Assembly (NCBI GenBank): GCA_037176705.1
Contig: CM073889.1
Coordinates: forward strand, 52,879,596 to 52,943,595
Direction: 5' to 3'
Source: Molossus alvarezi
Lineage: Eukaryota > Chordata > Mammalia > Chiroptera > Molossidae
Length of the DNA: 64,000 bases
Below the pieces are notes generated by a model that saw only the letters and a list, made by a program, of their open reading frames with translations, was not told the DNA's origin and ran no database searches. Positions 25,576-39,109 of the stretch are shown piece by piece. Within the stretch, counting starts at the first letter, position 1. The number at the start of each line of letters is the position of its first letter. The translations under genes were made by a program, and so were the position numbers.

Positions 25576-27510
25576 GTTATCCCCTTTTGTGTTCTGTGTT
25601 GGTAATGGTTTCCAAGATTGCACAGTTTTCTACAACATTTCTCAAGGCGATACTTGGAATAAGTATGGTTTCTTCTGTAGCAGTTTGTTTCGCCTAATTC
25701 TTAGTCAGAACAGTGAACCAACCTAGGGTCTAGAATGAAATAATGGAAAGATTGATAACTACTGGTGTTACACATGTGCCATTCTTGAAACAAAGCAACT
25801 GAACACATCTAAAGTGATGTAGTTTAAACATTTGATGTGTACATCCAAGGAGAAATACATGAATGTGAAGACACTGACAATACCATGGGTGTTTCACATT
25901 GCATTTCTCTGTGAGTTAGAACAAGAGGAGGGTTCTGGAGAAAAGGCACTTGTACAGTTGACCTGGGTATCAATTTCAATTAGCTACCCACAAATTATGC
26001 CCGGTTTGCGCGGCATAGTTTGCATTGGAGAGTTATCCAGTGTTGCATGTAAATGCAGCTGACTGCCTTCTTTCCTATACGACAAGAAAGTCAATTTGTA
26101 CGAGAAGAAGAGGTAACTTTTCAACATACTACTTTTCTTCCTTGGATATGAGTTGTTTGCCTGGAAGAGTCTACAAAGAATCTGGATAGCAAATACAGGC
26201 TGCGCTGCAGAAATGAAACATTTTGGTTAGAGCAGTGTTCAGGTCGTGGAAATCTATACCCTATTCAGTTCTACACACATTCTCTCCATGCGTTACCAAA
26301 TGAATCAGAGTCATGCCATGGATCCACGATACATTTCACTGTTTGTGCCGATTTCCACATTAACATAAGGTGTAGATACCTGTTTTCTGCAGAGAATTGA
26401 ATGTAAACCCTTGTCCTCAGTGTGAAATGCTGGAATTAGCCCGTGGAAATGAATGATAACTCCCGAACTTATGCTTAAAATACCCTGTGACAAATTCAAC
26501 CTATTTCTTGATATCTGACAGAATCATCTCCATGATAACAAGGATTCCAAAGAGTTTCAGGCCTTTGAATAATGGTCCTGGATTCACATGTTTCAAGAGT
26601 ATTTCCCAGAAGAACCTATGAAAATACAGTGGATAATCAAAGGTGTGCATCACTGGTGTTCTTTCTCTGCAGAATTATATAATTACATTCAGTTCAAGAG
26701 CAGCATGGAAACCTCAATATGGTGTAGTGGCAATTGGACTGTTCAGTGGCTCTCTGTCCTAAAAACAGTGTTCCCATTGACTAACTTCTTCACACATGTC
26801 TAAATATGGTGAAGAAGATTCTTGGCCTATACCCACATCACAAAACATGGAACCAACACTGGTGTTCTGTTCTGCAGATTATGTGTTAGAACAGTTGAGG
26901 AAAGTATTGATTCAAGGTAATGTGGCAACCTAACGTTTGCCTATGCCCTTAGACATACTTCTCACTAGAGATCGTTTCTAGGAGCGTTTATACACACCAA
27001 ACCGATTCCAAACGAACTGTGTTAGAACTCTGCAGTTCAGTTGAGGAAACTCACTTCCATGAAGCCTAGAGAGTGAGGCTTCTCCAACCATAAGCTGTTT
27101 TGGTTAAGTACCTAAGAAATGTCTGTTTGTTAAGGTGTAATCACAAAAAAACCTAGCAGTGCACGTTTCTTTCTCTTGTTCCCTACACACAATTACAAGA
27201 CTTGCTGGTGCAGTCTCAGATATCCTGAATTATGGGCAAAACTCTGTGAGAGCCAGGGACAACATTGATTGGTGGCATGTTTAAACTTGGGAAATTGAGT
27301 ACCTTTGCAAGGAAAGTGTGTAGATACATGTTCTAGTAGGAAACTGATGGAATGATTGAATATTTCCATTTTGGGTCAGGAAATGCACAGATCTTGGCAA
27401 GAGTCATGTGAAACACTTGAATATAGACACTCTCCTCGTGGTGTGGAGAGATCCATTCTTCTCCTGGAAAGAACAACTAGGACAGGGCACACTGATGTGT
27501 AGAATCAAAA
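25576..27510. repeat. Monomer 14 (type B2, 1,935 bp)
   Basis: Closest to monomer 7 (ggatagcaaatac, ctcactagagatcg, ccaaacgaactg). Private: cttggcctatac and gatccattcttc. Confidence 0.95.
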
Positions 27511-29445
27511 GTTATCCCCTTTTGTGTTCTGTGTTGGTAATGGTTTCCAAGATTGCACAGTTTTCTACAACATTTCTCAAGGCGATACTTGGAATAAGTA
27601 TGGTTTCTTCTGTAGCAGTTTGTTTCGCCTAATTCTTAGTCAGAACAGTGAACCAACCTAGGGTCTAGAATGAAATAATGGAAAGATTGATAACTACTGG
27701 TGTTACACATGTGCCATTCTTGAAACAAAGCAACTGAACACATCTAAAGTGATGTAGTTTAAACATTTGATGTGTACATCCAAGGAGAAATACATGAATG
27801 TGAAGACACTGACAATACCATGGGTGTTTCACATTGCATTTCTCTGTGAGTTAGAACAAGAGGAGGGTTCTGGAGAAAAGGCACTTGTACAGTTGACCTG
27901 GGTATCAATTTCAATTAGCTACCCACAAATTATGCCCGGTTTGCGCGGCATAGTTTGCATTGGAGAGTTATCCAGTGTGGCATGTAAATGCAGCTGACTG
28001 CCTTCTTTCCTATACGACAAGAAAGTCAATTTGTACGAGAAGAAGAGGTAACTTTTCAACATACTACTTTTCTTCCTTGGATATGAGTTGTTTGCCTGGA
28101 AGAGTCTACAAAGAATCTGGATACCAAATACAGGCTGCGATGCAGAAATGAAACATTTTGGTTAGAGCAGTGTTCAGGTCGTGGAAATCTATACCCTATT
28201 CAGTTCTACACACATTCTCTCCATGCGTTACCAAATGAATCAGAGTCATGCCATGGATCCACGATACATTTCACTGTTTGTGCCGATTTCCACATTAACA
28301 TAAGGTGTAGATACCTGTTTTCTGCAGAGAATTGAATGTAAACCCTTGTCCTCAGTGTGAAATGCTGGAATTAGCCCGGGGAAATGAATGATAACTCCCG
28401 AACTTATGCTTAAAATACCCTGTGACAAATTCAACCTATTTCTTGATATCTGACAGAATCATCTCCATGATAACAAGGATTCCAAAGAGTTTCAGGCCTT
28501 TGAATAATGGTCCTGGATTCACATGTTTCAAGAGTATTTCCCAGAAGAACCTATGAAAATACAGTGGATAATCAAAGGTGTGCATCACTGGTGTTCTTTC
28601 TCTGCAGAATTATATAATTACATTCAGTTCAAGAGCAGCATGGAAACCTCAATATGGTGTAGTGGCAATTGGACTGTTCAGTGGCTCTCTGTCCTAAAAA
28701 CAGTGTTCCCATTGACTATCTTCTTCACACATGTCTAAATATGGTGAAGAAGATTCTTGGGCTATACCCACATCACAAAACATGGAACCAACACTGGTGT
28801 TCTGTTCTGCAGATTATGTGTTAGAACAGTTGAGGAAAGTATTGATTCAAGGTAATGTGGCAACCTAACGTTTGCCTAAGCCCTTAGACATACTTCTCAC
28901 CAGAGATCGTTTCTAGGAGCGTTTATACACACCAAACCGATTCCAAAAGAACTGTGTTAGAACTCTGCAGTTCAGTTGAGGAAACTCACTTCCATGAAGC
29001 CTAGAGCGTGAGGCTTCTCCAACCATAAGCTGTTTTGGTTAAGAACCTAAGAAATGTCTGTTTGTTAAGGTGTAATCACAAAAAAACCTAGCAGTGCACG
29101 TTTCTTTCTCTTGTTCCCTACACACAATTACAAGACTTGCTGGTGCAGTCTCAGATATCCTGAATTATGGGCAAAACTCTGTGAGAGCCAGGGGCAACAT
29201 TCATTGGTGGCATGTTTAAACTTGGGAAATTGAGTACCTTTGCAAGGAAAGTGTGTAGATACATGTTCTAGTAGGAAACTGATGGAATGATTGAATATTT
29301 CCATTTTGGGTCAGGAAATGCACAGATCTTGGCAAGAGTCATGTGAAACACTTGAATATAGACACTCTCCTCGTGGTGTGGAGAGATCCAGTCTTCTCCT
29401 GGAAAGAACAACTAGGACAGGGCACACTGATGTGTAGAATCAAAA
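27511..29445. repeat. Monomer 15 (type B1, 1,935 bp), last of the B block
   Basis: Shares cagtgtggcatg with 11 and 13. Private gctgcgatgcag. Its end has the A-like aggggcaacattcattgg instead of agggacaacattgattgg, marking a mosaic boundary to the A-type copies. Confidence 0.95.
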
Positions 29446-31379
29446 GTTATCCCCTTTTGTGTTCTGTGTTGGTAATGGTTTCCAAGATTGCACAGTTTTC
29501 TACAACATTTCTCAAGGCGATACTTGGAATAAGTATGGTTTCTTCTGTAGCAGTTTGTTTCGCCTAATTCTTAGTCAAAACAGTGAACCAACCTAGGGTC
29601 TAGAATGAAATAATGGAAAGATTGATAACTACTGGTGTTACACATGTGCCATTCTTGAAACAAAGCAACTGAACACATCTAAAGTGATGTAGTTTAAACA
29701 TTTGATGTGTACATCAAAGGAGAAATACATGAATGTGAAGACACTGACAATACCATGGGAGTTTCACATTGCACTTCTCTGTGAGTTAGAACAAGAGGAG
29801 GGTTCTGGAGAAAAGGCACTTGTACAGTTGACCTGGGTATCAATTTCAATTAGCTACCCACAAATTATGCCCGGTTGGCGCGGCATAGTTTGCATTGGAG
29901 AGTTATCCAGTGTTGCATGTAAATGCAGCTGACTGCCTTCTTTCCTATACGACAAGAAAGTCAATTTGTACGAGAGGAAGAGGTAACTTTTCAACATACT
30001 ACTTTTCTTCCTAGGATATGAGTTGTTTTCCTGGAAGAGTATACAAAGCATCTCGATACCAAATACAGGCTGCGCTGCAGAAAAGAAACATTTTGGTTAG
30101 AGCAGTGTTCAGGTCGTGGAAATCTATACCCTATTCAGTTCTACACACATTCTCTCCATGCGTTACCAAATGAATCAGAGTCATGCCATGGATCCACGAT
30201 ACATTTCACTGTTTGTGCCGATTTCCACATTAACATAAGGTGTAGATACCTGTTTTCTGCAGAGAATTGAATGTAAACCCTTGTCCTCAGTGTGAAATGC
30301 TGGAATTATCCCGTGGAAATGAATGATAACTCCCGAACTTATGCTTAAAATACCCTGTGACAAATTCAACCTCTTTCTTGATATCTGACAGAATCATCAC
30401 CATTATAACAAGGATTCCAAAGAGTTTCAGGCCTTTGAACAATGGTCCTGGATTTCATGTTTCAAGAGTATTTCCCAGAAGAACCTATGAAAATACAGTG
30501 GATAATCAAAGGTGTGCATCACTGGTGTTCTTTCTCTGCAGAATTATATAATTACATTCAGTTCAAGAGCAGCATGGAAACCTCAATATGGTGTAGTGGC
30601 AATTGGACTGTTCAGTGATCTCTGTCCTAAAAACAGTGTTCCCATTGACTAACTTCTTCACATACTGTCTAAATATGGTGAAGAAGATTCTTGGGCTATA
30701 CCCACTTCACAAAACATGGAACCAACACTGGTGTTCTGTTCTGCAGATTATGTGTTAGAACAGTTGAGGAAAGTATTGATTCAAGGTAATGTGGCAACCT
30801 AACGTTTGCCTATGCCCTTAGACATACTTATCACCAGAGATCGTTTCTAGGAGCGTTTATACACACCAAACCGATTCCAAACGAACTGTGTTAGAACTCT
30901 GCAGTTCAGTTGAGGAAACTCACTTCCATGAAGCCTAGAGAGTGAGGCTTCTCCAACCATAAGCTGTTTTGGTTAAGTACCTAAGAAATGTCTGTTTGTT
31001 AAGGTGTAATCACACGAAAACCTAGCAGTGCACGTTTCTTTCTCTTGTTCCCTACACAAAATTACAAGACTTGCTGGTGCAGTCTCAGATATCCTGAATT
31101 ATGGGCAAAACTCTGTGAGAGCCAGGGGCAACATTCATTGGTGGCATGTTTAAACTTGGGAAATTGAGTACCTTTGCAAGGAAAGTGTGTAGATACATGT
31201 TCTAGTAGGAAACTGAAGGAATGATTGAATATTTCCATTTTGGGTCAGGAAATGCACAGATCTTGGCAACAGTCATGTGAAACACTTGAATATAGACACT
31301 CTCCTCGTGGTGTGGAGAGATCCAGTCTTCTCCTGGAAAGAACAACTAGGACAGGACACACTGATGTGTAGAATCAAAA
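29446..31379. repeat. Monomer 16 (type A, 1,934 bp), mosaic
   Basis: First part carries acatcaaagg, gggagtttc and gcacttctc, shared only with monomer 21. All of 16, 20 and 21 share cggttggcgc. The following gagaggaagagg, cctaggatatg and agagtatacaaag are shared only with monomer 20. Deletions in ggatttcatg and cagtgatctc give 1,934 bp. Confidence 0.95.
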
Positions 31380-33315
31380 GTTATCCCCTTTTGTGTTCTG
31401 TGTTGGTAATGGTTTCCAAGATTGCACAGTTTTCTACAACATTTCTCAAGGCGATACTTGGAATAAGTATGGTTTCTCCTGTAGCAGTTTGTTTCGCCTA
31501 ATTCTTAGTCAGAACAGTGAACCAACCTAGGGTCTAGAATGAAATAATGGAAAGATTGATAACTACTGGTGTTACACATGTGCCATTCTTGAAACAAAGC
31601 AACTGAACACATCTAAAGTGATGTAGTTTAAACATTTCATGTGTACATCCAAGGAGAAATACATGAATGTGAAGACACTGACAATACCATGGGTGTTTCA
31701 CATTGCATTTCTCTGTGAGTTAGAACAAGAGGAGGGTTCTGGAGAAAAGGCACTTGTACAGTTGACCTGGGTATCAATTTCAATTAGCTACCCACACATT
31801 ATGCCCGGTTTGCGCGGCATAGTTTGCATTGGAGATTTATCCAGTGTTGCATGTAAATGCGGCTGACTGCCTTCTTTCCTATACGACAAGAAAGTCAATT
31901 TGTACGAGAAGAAGAGGTAACTTTTCAACATACTACTTTTCTTCCTTGGATATGAGTTGTTTGCCTGGAAGAGTCTACAAAGAATCTGGATACCATATAC
32001 AGGCTGCGCTGCAGAAATGAAACATTTTGGTTAGAGCAGGGTTCAGGTCGTGGAAATCTATGCCCTATTCGGTTCTACACACATTCTCTCCATGCGTTAC
32101 CAAATGAATCAGAGTCATGCCATGGATCCACGATACATTTCACTGTTTGTGCCGATTTCCACATTAACATAAGGTGTAGATACCTGTTTTCTGCAGAGAA
32201 TTGAATGTAAACCCTTGTCCTCAGTGTGAAATGCTGGAATTATCCCGTGGAAATGAATGATAACTCCCGAACTTATGCTTAAAATACCCTGTGACAAATT
32301 CAACCTATTTCTTGATATCTGACAGAATCATCTCCATTATAACAAGGATTCCAAAGAGTTTCAGGCCTTTGAACAATGGTCCTGGATTCACATGTTTCAA
32401 GAGTATTTCCCAGAAGAACCTATGAAAATACAGTGGATAATCAAAGGTGTGCATCACTGGTGTTCTTTCTCTGCAGAATTATATAATTACATTCAGTTCA
32501 AGAGCAGCATGGAAACCTCAATATGGTGTAGTGGCAATTGGACTGTTCAGTGGCTCTCTGTCCTAAAAACAGTGTTCCCATTGACTAACTTCTTCACATA
32601 CTGTCTAAATATGGTGAAGAAGATTCTTGGGCTATACCCACTTCACAAAACATGGAACCAACACTGGTGTTCTGTTCTGCAGATTATGTGTTAGAACAGT
32701 TGAGGAAAGTATTGATTCAAGGTAATGTGGCAACCTAACGTTTGCCTATGCCCTTAGACATACTTATCACCAGAGATCGTTTCTAGGAGCGTTTATACAC
32801 ACCAAACCGATTCCAAACGAACTGTGTTAGAACTCTGCAGTTCAGTTGAGGAAACTCACTTCCATGAAGCCTAGAGAGTGAGGCTTCTCCAACCATAAGC
32901 TGTTTTGGTTAAGTACCTAAGAAATGTCTGTTTGTTAAGGTGTAATCACACGAAAACCTAGCAGTGCACGTTTCTTTCTCTTGTTCCCTACACACAATTA
33001 CAAGACTTGCTGGTGCAGTCTCAGATATCCTGAATTATGGGCAAAACTCTGTGAGAGCCAGGGGCAACATTCATTGGTGGCATGTTTAAACTTGGGAAAT
33101 TGAGTACCTTTGCAAGGAAAGTGTGTAGATACATGTTCTAGTAGGAAACTGATGGAATGATTGAATATTTCCATTTTGGGTCAGAAAATGCACAGATCTT
33201 GGCAACAGTCATGTGAAACACTTGAATATAGACACTCTCCTCGTGGTGTGGAGAGATCCAGTCTTCTCCTGGAAAGAACAACTAGGACAGGGCACACTGA
33301 TGTGTAGAATCAAAA
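31380..33315. repeat. Monomer 17 (type A, 1,936 bp)
   Basis: Type A with gaatctggatacc. Private variants include catttcatgtg (loss of an ATG start), cccacacatt shared with 19, ggagatttatc and tatgccctattcgg. Confidence 0.95.
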
Positions 33316-35239
33316 GTTATCCCCTTTTGTGTTCTGTGTTGGTAATGGTTTCCAAGATTGCATAGTTTTCAACAAAATTTCTCAAGGCGATAATTGGAAT
33401 AAGTATGGTTTCTTCTGTAGGAGTTTATTTCGCCTAATTCTTAGAACAGTGAACCAACCTAGGGTCTAGAATGAAATAATGGAAAGATTGATAACTACTG
33501 GTGTTACACATGTGCCGTTCTTGAAACAAAGCAACTGAACACATCTAAAGTGATGTAGTTTAAACATTTGATGTGTACATCCAAGGAGAAATACATGAAT
33601 GTGAAGACACTGACAATACCATGGGTGTTTCACATTGCATTTCTCTGTGAGTTAGAACAAGAGGAGGGTTCTGGAGAAAAGGCACTTGTACAGTTGACCT
33701 GGGTATCAATTTCAATTAGCTACCCACAAATTACGCCCGGTTTGCGCGGCATAGTTTGCATTGGAGAGATATCCAGTGTTGCAAGTAAATGCAGCTGACT
33801 GCCTTCTTTCCTATACGACAAGAAAGTCAATTTGTACGAGAAGAAGAGGTAACTTTTCAACATACTACTTTTCTTCCTTGGATATGAGTTGTTTGCCTGG
33901 AAAAGTCTACAAAGCATCTCGATACCAAATACAGGCTGCGCTGCAGAAATGAAACATTTTGGTTAGAGCAGTGTTCAGGTCGTGGAAATCTATACCCTAT
34001 TCAGTTCTACACACATTCTCTCCATGCGTTACCAAATGAATCAGAGTCATGCCATGGATCCACGATACATTTCACTGTTTGTGCCGATTTCCACATTAAC
34101 ATAAGGTGTAGATACCTGTTTTCTGCAGAGAATTGAATGTAAACCCTTGTCCTCAGTGTGAAATGCTGGAATTCGCCCGTGGAAATGAATGATAACTCCC
34201 GAACTTATGCTTAAAAAACCCTGTGACAGATTCAACCTATTTCTTGATATCTGACAGAATCATCTCCATTATAACAAGGATTCCAAAGAGTTTCAGGCCT
34301 TTGAATAATGGATTCACATGTTTCAAGAGTATTTCCCAGAAGAACCTATGAAAATACAGTGGATAATCAAAGGTGTGCATCACTGCTGTTCTTTCTCTGC
34401 AGAATTATATAATTACATTCAGTTCAAGAGCAGCATGGAAACCTCAATATGGCGTAGTGGCAATTGGACTGTTCAGTGGCTCTCTGTCCTAAAAACAGTG
34501 TTCCCATTGACTAACTTATTCACATACTGTCTAAATATGGTGAAGAAGATTCTTGGGCTATACCCACTTCACAAAACATGGAACCAACACTGGTGTTCTG
34601 TTCTGCAGATTATGTGTTAGAACAGTTGAGGAAAGTATTGATTCAAGGTAATGTGGCAAGCTAACGTTTGCCTATGCCCTTAGACATACTTCTCACCAGA
34701 GATCGTTTCTAGGAGCGTTTATACACACCAAACCGATTCCAAACGAACTGTGTTAGAACTCTGCAGTTCAGTTGAGGAAACTCACTTCCATGAAGCCTAG
34801 AGAGTGAGGCTTCTCCAACCATAAGCTGTTTTGGTTAAGTACCTAAGAAATGTCTGTTTGTTAAGGTGTAATCACACGAAAACCTAGCAGTGCACGTTTC
34901 TTTCTCTTGTTCCCTACACACAAATACAAGACTTGCTGGTGCAGTCTCAGATCCTGAATTATGGGCAAAACTCTGTGAGAGCCAGGGGCAACATTCATTG
35001 GTGGCATTTTTTAACTTGGGAAATTGAGTACCTTTGCAAGGAAAGTGTGTAGATACATGTTCTAGTAGGAAACTGATGGAATGATTGAATATTTCCATTT
35101 TGGGTCAGGAAATGCACAGATCTTGGCAAGAGTGATGTGAAACACTTGAATATAGACACTCTCCTCGTGGTGTGGAGAGATCCAGTCTTCTCCTGGAAAA
35201 AACAACTAGGACAGGGCACACTGATGTGTAGAATCAAAA
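33316..35239. repeat. Monomer 18 (type A, 1,924 bp), shortest copy
   Basis: Three deletions account for the 12-bp shortfall: 4 bp in cttagaacag, 6 bp in aataatggattc and 2 bp in ctcagatcctg. It also has many private substitutions (gagagatatcc, gcaagtaaatg, tcactgctgttc, tatggcgtag), so it is among the most divergent copies. Confidence 0.95.
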
Positions 35240-37174
35240 GTTATCCCCTTTTGTGTTCTGTGTTGGTAATGGTTTCCAAGATTGCACAGTTTTCTACAAC
35301 ATTTCTCAAGGCGATACTTGGAATAAGTATGGTTTCTTCTGTAGCAGTTTGTTTCGCCTAATTCTTAGTCAGAACAGTGAACCAACCTAGGGTCTAGAAT
35401 GAAATAATGGAAAGATTGATAACTACTGGTGTAACACATGTGCCATTCTTGAAACAAAGCAACTGAACACATCTAAAGTGATGTAGTTTAAACATTTGAT
35501 GTGTACATCCAAGGAGAAATACATGAATGTGAAGACACTGACAATACCATGGGTGTTTCACATTGCATTTCTCTGTGAGTTAGAACAAGAGGAGGGTTCT
35601 GTAGAAAAGGCACTTGTACAGTTGACCTGGGTATCAATTTCAATTAGCTACCCACACATTATGCCCGGTTTGCGCAGCATAGTTTGCATTGGAGAGTTAT
35701 CCAGTGTTGCATGTAAATGCGGCTGACTGCCTTCTTTCCTATACGACAAGAAAGTCAATTTCTACGAGAAGAAGAGGTAACTTTTCAACATACTACTTTT
35801 CTTCCTTGGATATGAGTTGTTTGCCTGGAAGAGTCTACAAAGAATCTGGATACCAAATACAGGCTGCGCTGCAGAAAAGAAACATTTTGGTTAGAGCAGT
35901 GTTCAGGTCGTGGAAATCTATACCCTATTCAGTTCTACACACATTCTCTCCATGCGTTTCCAAATGAATCAGAGTCATGCCATGGATCCACGATACATTT
36001 CACTGTTTGTGCCGATTTCCACATTAACATAAGGTGTAGATACCTGTTTTCTGCAGAGAATTGAATGTAAACCCTTGTCCTCAGTGTGAAATGCTGGAAT
36101 TAGCCCGTGGAAATGAATGATAACTCCCGAACTTATGCTTAAAATACCCTGTGACAAATTCAACCTATTTCTTGATATCTGACAGAATCATCTCCATGAT
36201 AACAAGGATTCCAAAGAGTTTCAGGCCTTTGAACAATGGTCCTGGATTTCATGTTTCAAGAGTATTTCCCAGAAGAACCTATGAAAATACAGTGGATAAT
36301 CAAAGGTGTGCATCACTGGTGTTCTTTCTCTGCAGAATTATATAATTACATTCAGTTCAAGAGCAGCATGGAAACCTCAATATGGTGTAGTGGCAATTGG
36401 ACTGTTCAGTGGCTCTCTGTCCTAAAAACAGTGTTCCCATTGACTAACATCTTCACATACTGTCTAAATATGGTGAAGAAGATTCTTGGGCTATACCCAC
36501 TTCACAAAACATGGAACCAACACTGGTGTTCTGTTCTGCAGATTATGTGTTAGAACAGTTGAGGAAAGTATTGATTCAAGGTAATGTGGCAACCTAACGT
36601 TTGCCTATGCCCTTAGACATACTTCTCACCAGAGATCGTTTCTAGGAGCGTTTATACACACCAAACCGATTCCAAAAGAACTGTGTTAGAACTCTGCAGT
36701 TCAGTTGAGGAAACTCACTTCCATGAAGCCTAGAGCGTGAGGCTTCTCCAACCATAAGCTGTTTTGGTTAAGAACCTAAGAAATGTCTGTTTGTTAAGCT
36801 GTAATCACACGAAAACCTAGCAGTGCACGTTTCTTTCTCTTGTTCCCTACACACAATTACAAGACTTGCTGGTGCAGTCTCAGATATCCTGAATTATGGG
36901 CAAAACTCTGTGAGAGCCAGGGACAACATTGATTGGTGGCATGTTTAAACTTGGGAAATTGAGTACCTTTGCAAGGAAAGTGTGTAGATACATGTTCTAG
37001 TAGGAAACTGATGGAATGATTGAATATTTCCATTTTGGGTCAGGAAATGCACAGATCTTGGCAAGAGTCATGTGAAACACTTGAATATAGACACTCTCCT
37101 CGTGGTGTGGAGAGATCCAGTCTTCTCCTGGAAAGAACAACTAGGACAGGGCACACTGATGTGTAGAATCAAAA
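35240..37174. repeat. Monomer 19 (type A, 1,935 bp)
   Basis: Type A with gaatctggatacc, cccacacatt and ggatttcatg (1-bp deletion shared with 16 and 20). Private: ttctgtagaaa, tttgcgcagc and aatttctacgag. Confidence 0.95.
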
Positions 37175-39109
37175 GTTATCCCCTTTTGTGTTCTGTGTTG
37201 GTAATGGTTTCCAAGATTGCACAGTTTTCTACAACATTTCTCAAGGCGATACTTGGAATAAGTATGGTTTCTTCTGTAGCAGTTTGTTTCGCCTAATTCT
37301 TAGTCAGAACAGTGAACCAACCTAGGGTCTAGAATGAAATAATGGAAAGATTGATAACTACTGGTGTTACACATGTGCCATTCTTGAAACAAAGCAACTG
37401 AACACATCTAAAGTGATGTAGTTTAAACATTTGATGTGTACATCCAAGGAGAAATACATGAATGTGAAGACACTGACAATACCATGGGTGTTTCACATTG
37501 CATTTCTCTGTGAGTTAGAACAAGAGGAGGGTTCTGGAGAAAAGGCACTTGTACAGTTGACCTGGGTATCAATTTCAATTAGCTACCCACAAATTATGCC
37601 CGGTTGGCGCGGCATAGTTTGCATTGGAGAGTTATCCAGTGTTGCATGTAAATGCAGCTGACTGCCTTCTTTCCTATACGACAAGAAAGTCAATTTGTAC
37701 GAGAGGAAGAGGTAACTTTTCAACATACTACTTTTCTTCCTAGGATATGAGTTGTTTGCCTGGAAGAGTATACAAAGCATCTCGATACCAAATACAGGCT
37801 GCGCTGCAGAAATGAAACATTTTGGTTAGAGCAGTGTTCAGGTCGTGGAAATCTATACCCTATTCAGTTCTACACACATTCTCTCCATGCGTTACCAAAT
37901 GAATCAGAGTCATGCCATGGATCCACGATACATTTCACTGTTTGTGCCGATTTCCACATTAACATAAGGTGTAGATACCTGTTTTCTGCAGAGAATTGAA
38001 TGTAAACCCTTGTCCTCAGTGTGAAATGCTGGAATTATCCCGTGGAAATGAATGATAACTCCCGAACTTATGCTTAAAATACCCTGTGACAAATTCAACC
38101 TATTTCTTGATATCTGACAGAATCATCACCATGATAACAAGGATTCCAAAGAGTTTCAGGCCTTTGAACAATGGTCCTGGATTTCATGTTTCAAGAGTAT
38201 TTCCCAGAAGAACCTATGAAAATACAGTGGATAATCAAAGGTGTGCATCACTGGTGTTCTTTCTCTGCAGAATTATATAATTACATTCAGTTCAAGAGCA
38301 GCATGGAAACCTCAATATGGTGTAGTGGCAATTGGACTGTTCAGTGGCTCTCTGTCCTAAAAACAGTGTTCCCATTGACTAACTTCTTCACATACTGTCT
38401 AAATATGGTGAAGAAGATTCTTGGGCTATACCCACTTCACAAAACATGGAACCAACACTGGTGTTCTGTTCTGCAGATTATGTGTTAGAACAGTTGAGGA
38501 AAGTATTGATTCAAGGTAATGTGGCAACCTAACGTTTGCCTATGCCCTTAGACATACTTCTCACCAGAGATCGTTTCTAGGAGCGTTTATACACACCAAA
38601 CCGATTCCAAACGAACTGTGTTAGAACTCTGCAGTTCAGTTGAGGAAACTCACTTCCATGAAGCCTAGAGAGTGAGGCTTCTCCAACCATAAGCTGTTTT
38701 GGTTAAGTACCTAAGAAATGTCTGTTTGTTAAGGTGTAATCACACGAAAACCTAGCAGTGCACGTTTCTTTCTCTTGTTCCCTACACACAATTACAAGAC
38801 TTGCTGGTGCAGTCTCAGATATCCTGAATTATGGGCAAAACTCTGTGAGAGCCAGGGGCAACATTCATTGGTGGCATGTTTAAACTTGGGAAATTGAGTA
38901 CCTTTGCAAGGAAAGTGTGTAGATACATGTTCTAGTAGGAAACTGATGGAATGATTGAATATTTCCATTTTGGGTCAGGAAATGCACAGATCTTGGCAAG
39001 AGTCATGTGAAACACTTGAATATAGACACTCTCCTCGTGGTGTGGAGAGATCCAGTCTTCTCCTGGAAAGAACAACTAGGACAGGGCACACTGATGTGTA
39101 GAATCAAAA
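37175..39109. repeat. Monomer 20 (type A, 1,935 bp)
   Basis: Carries cggttggcgc, gagaggaagagg, cctaggatatg and agagtatacaaag shared with 16, but has the common form upstream of these. Also ggatttcatg. Confidence 0.95.

Larger units (their letters stand above)
17837..29445. repeat. Dimeric higher-order repeat, three B2-B1 pairs of about 3,870 bp
   Basis: Monomers 10-11, 12-13 and 14-15 alternate B2-B1. The first two pairs are nearly identical (offset 3,869 bp); the third shares the alternation and the cagtgtggcatg variant but is more distant. Confidence 0.88.
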
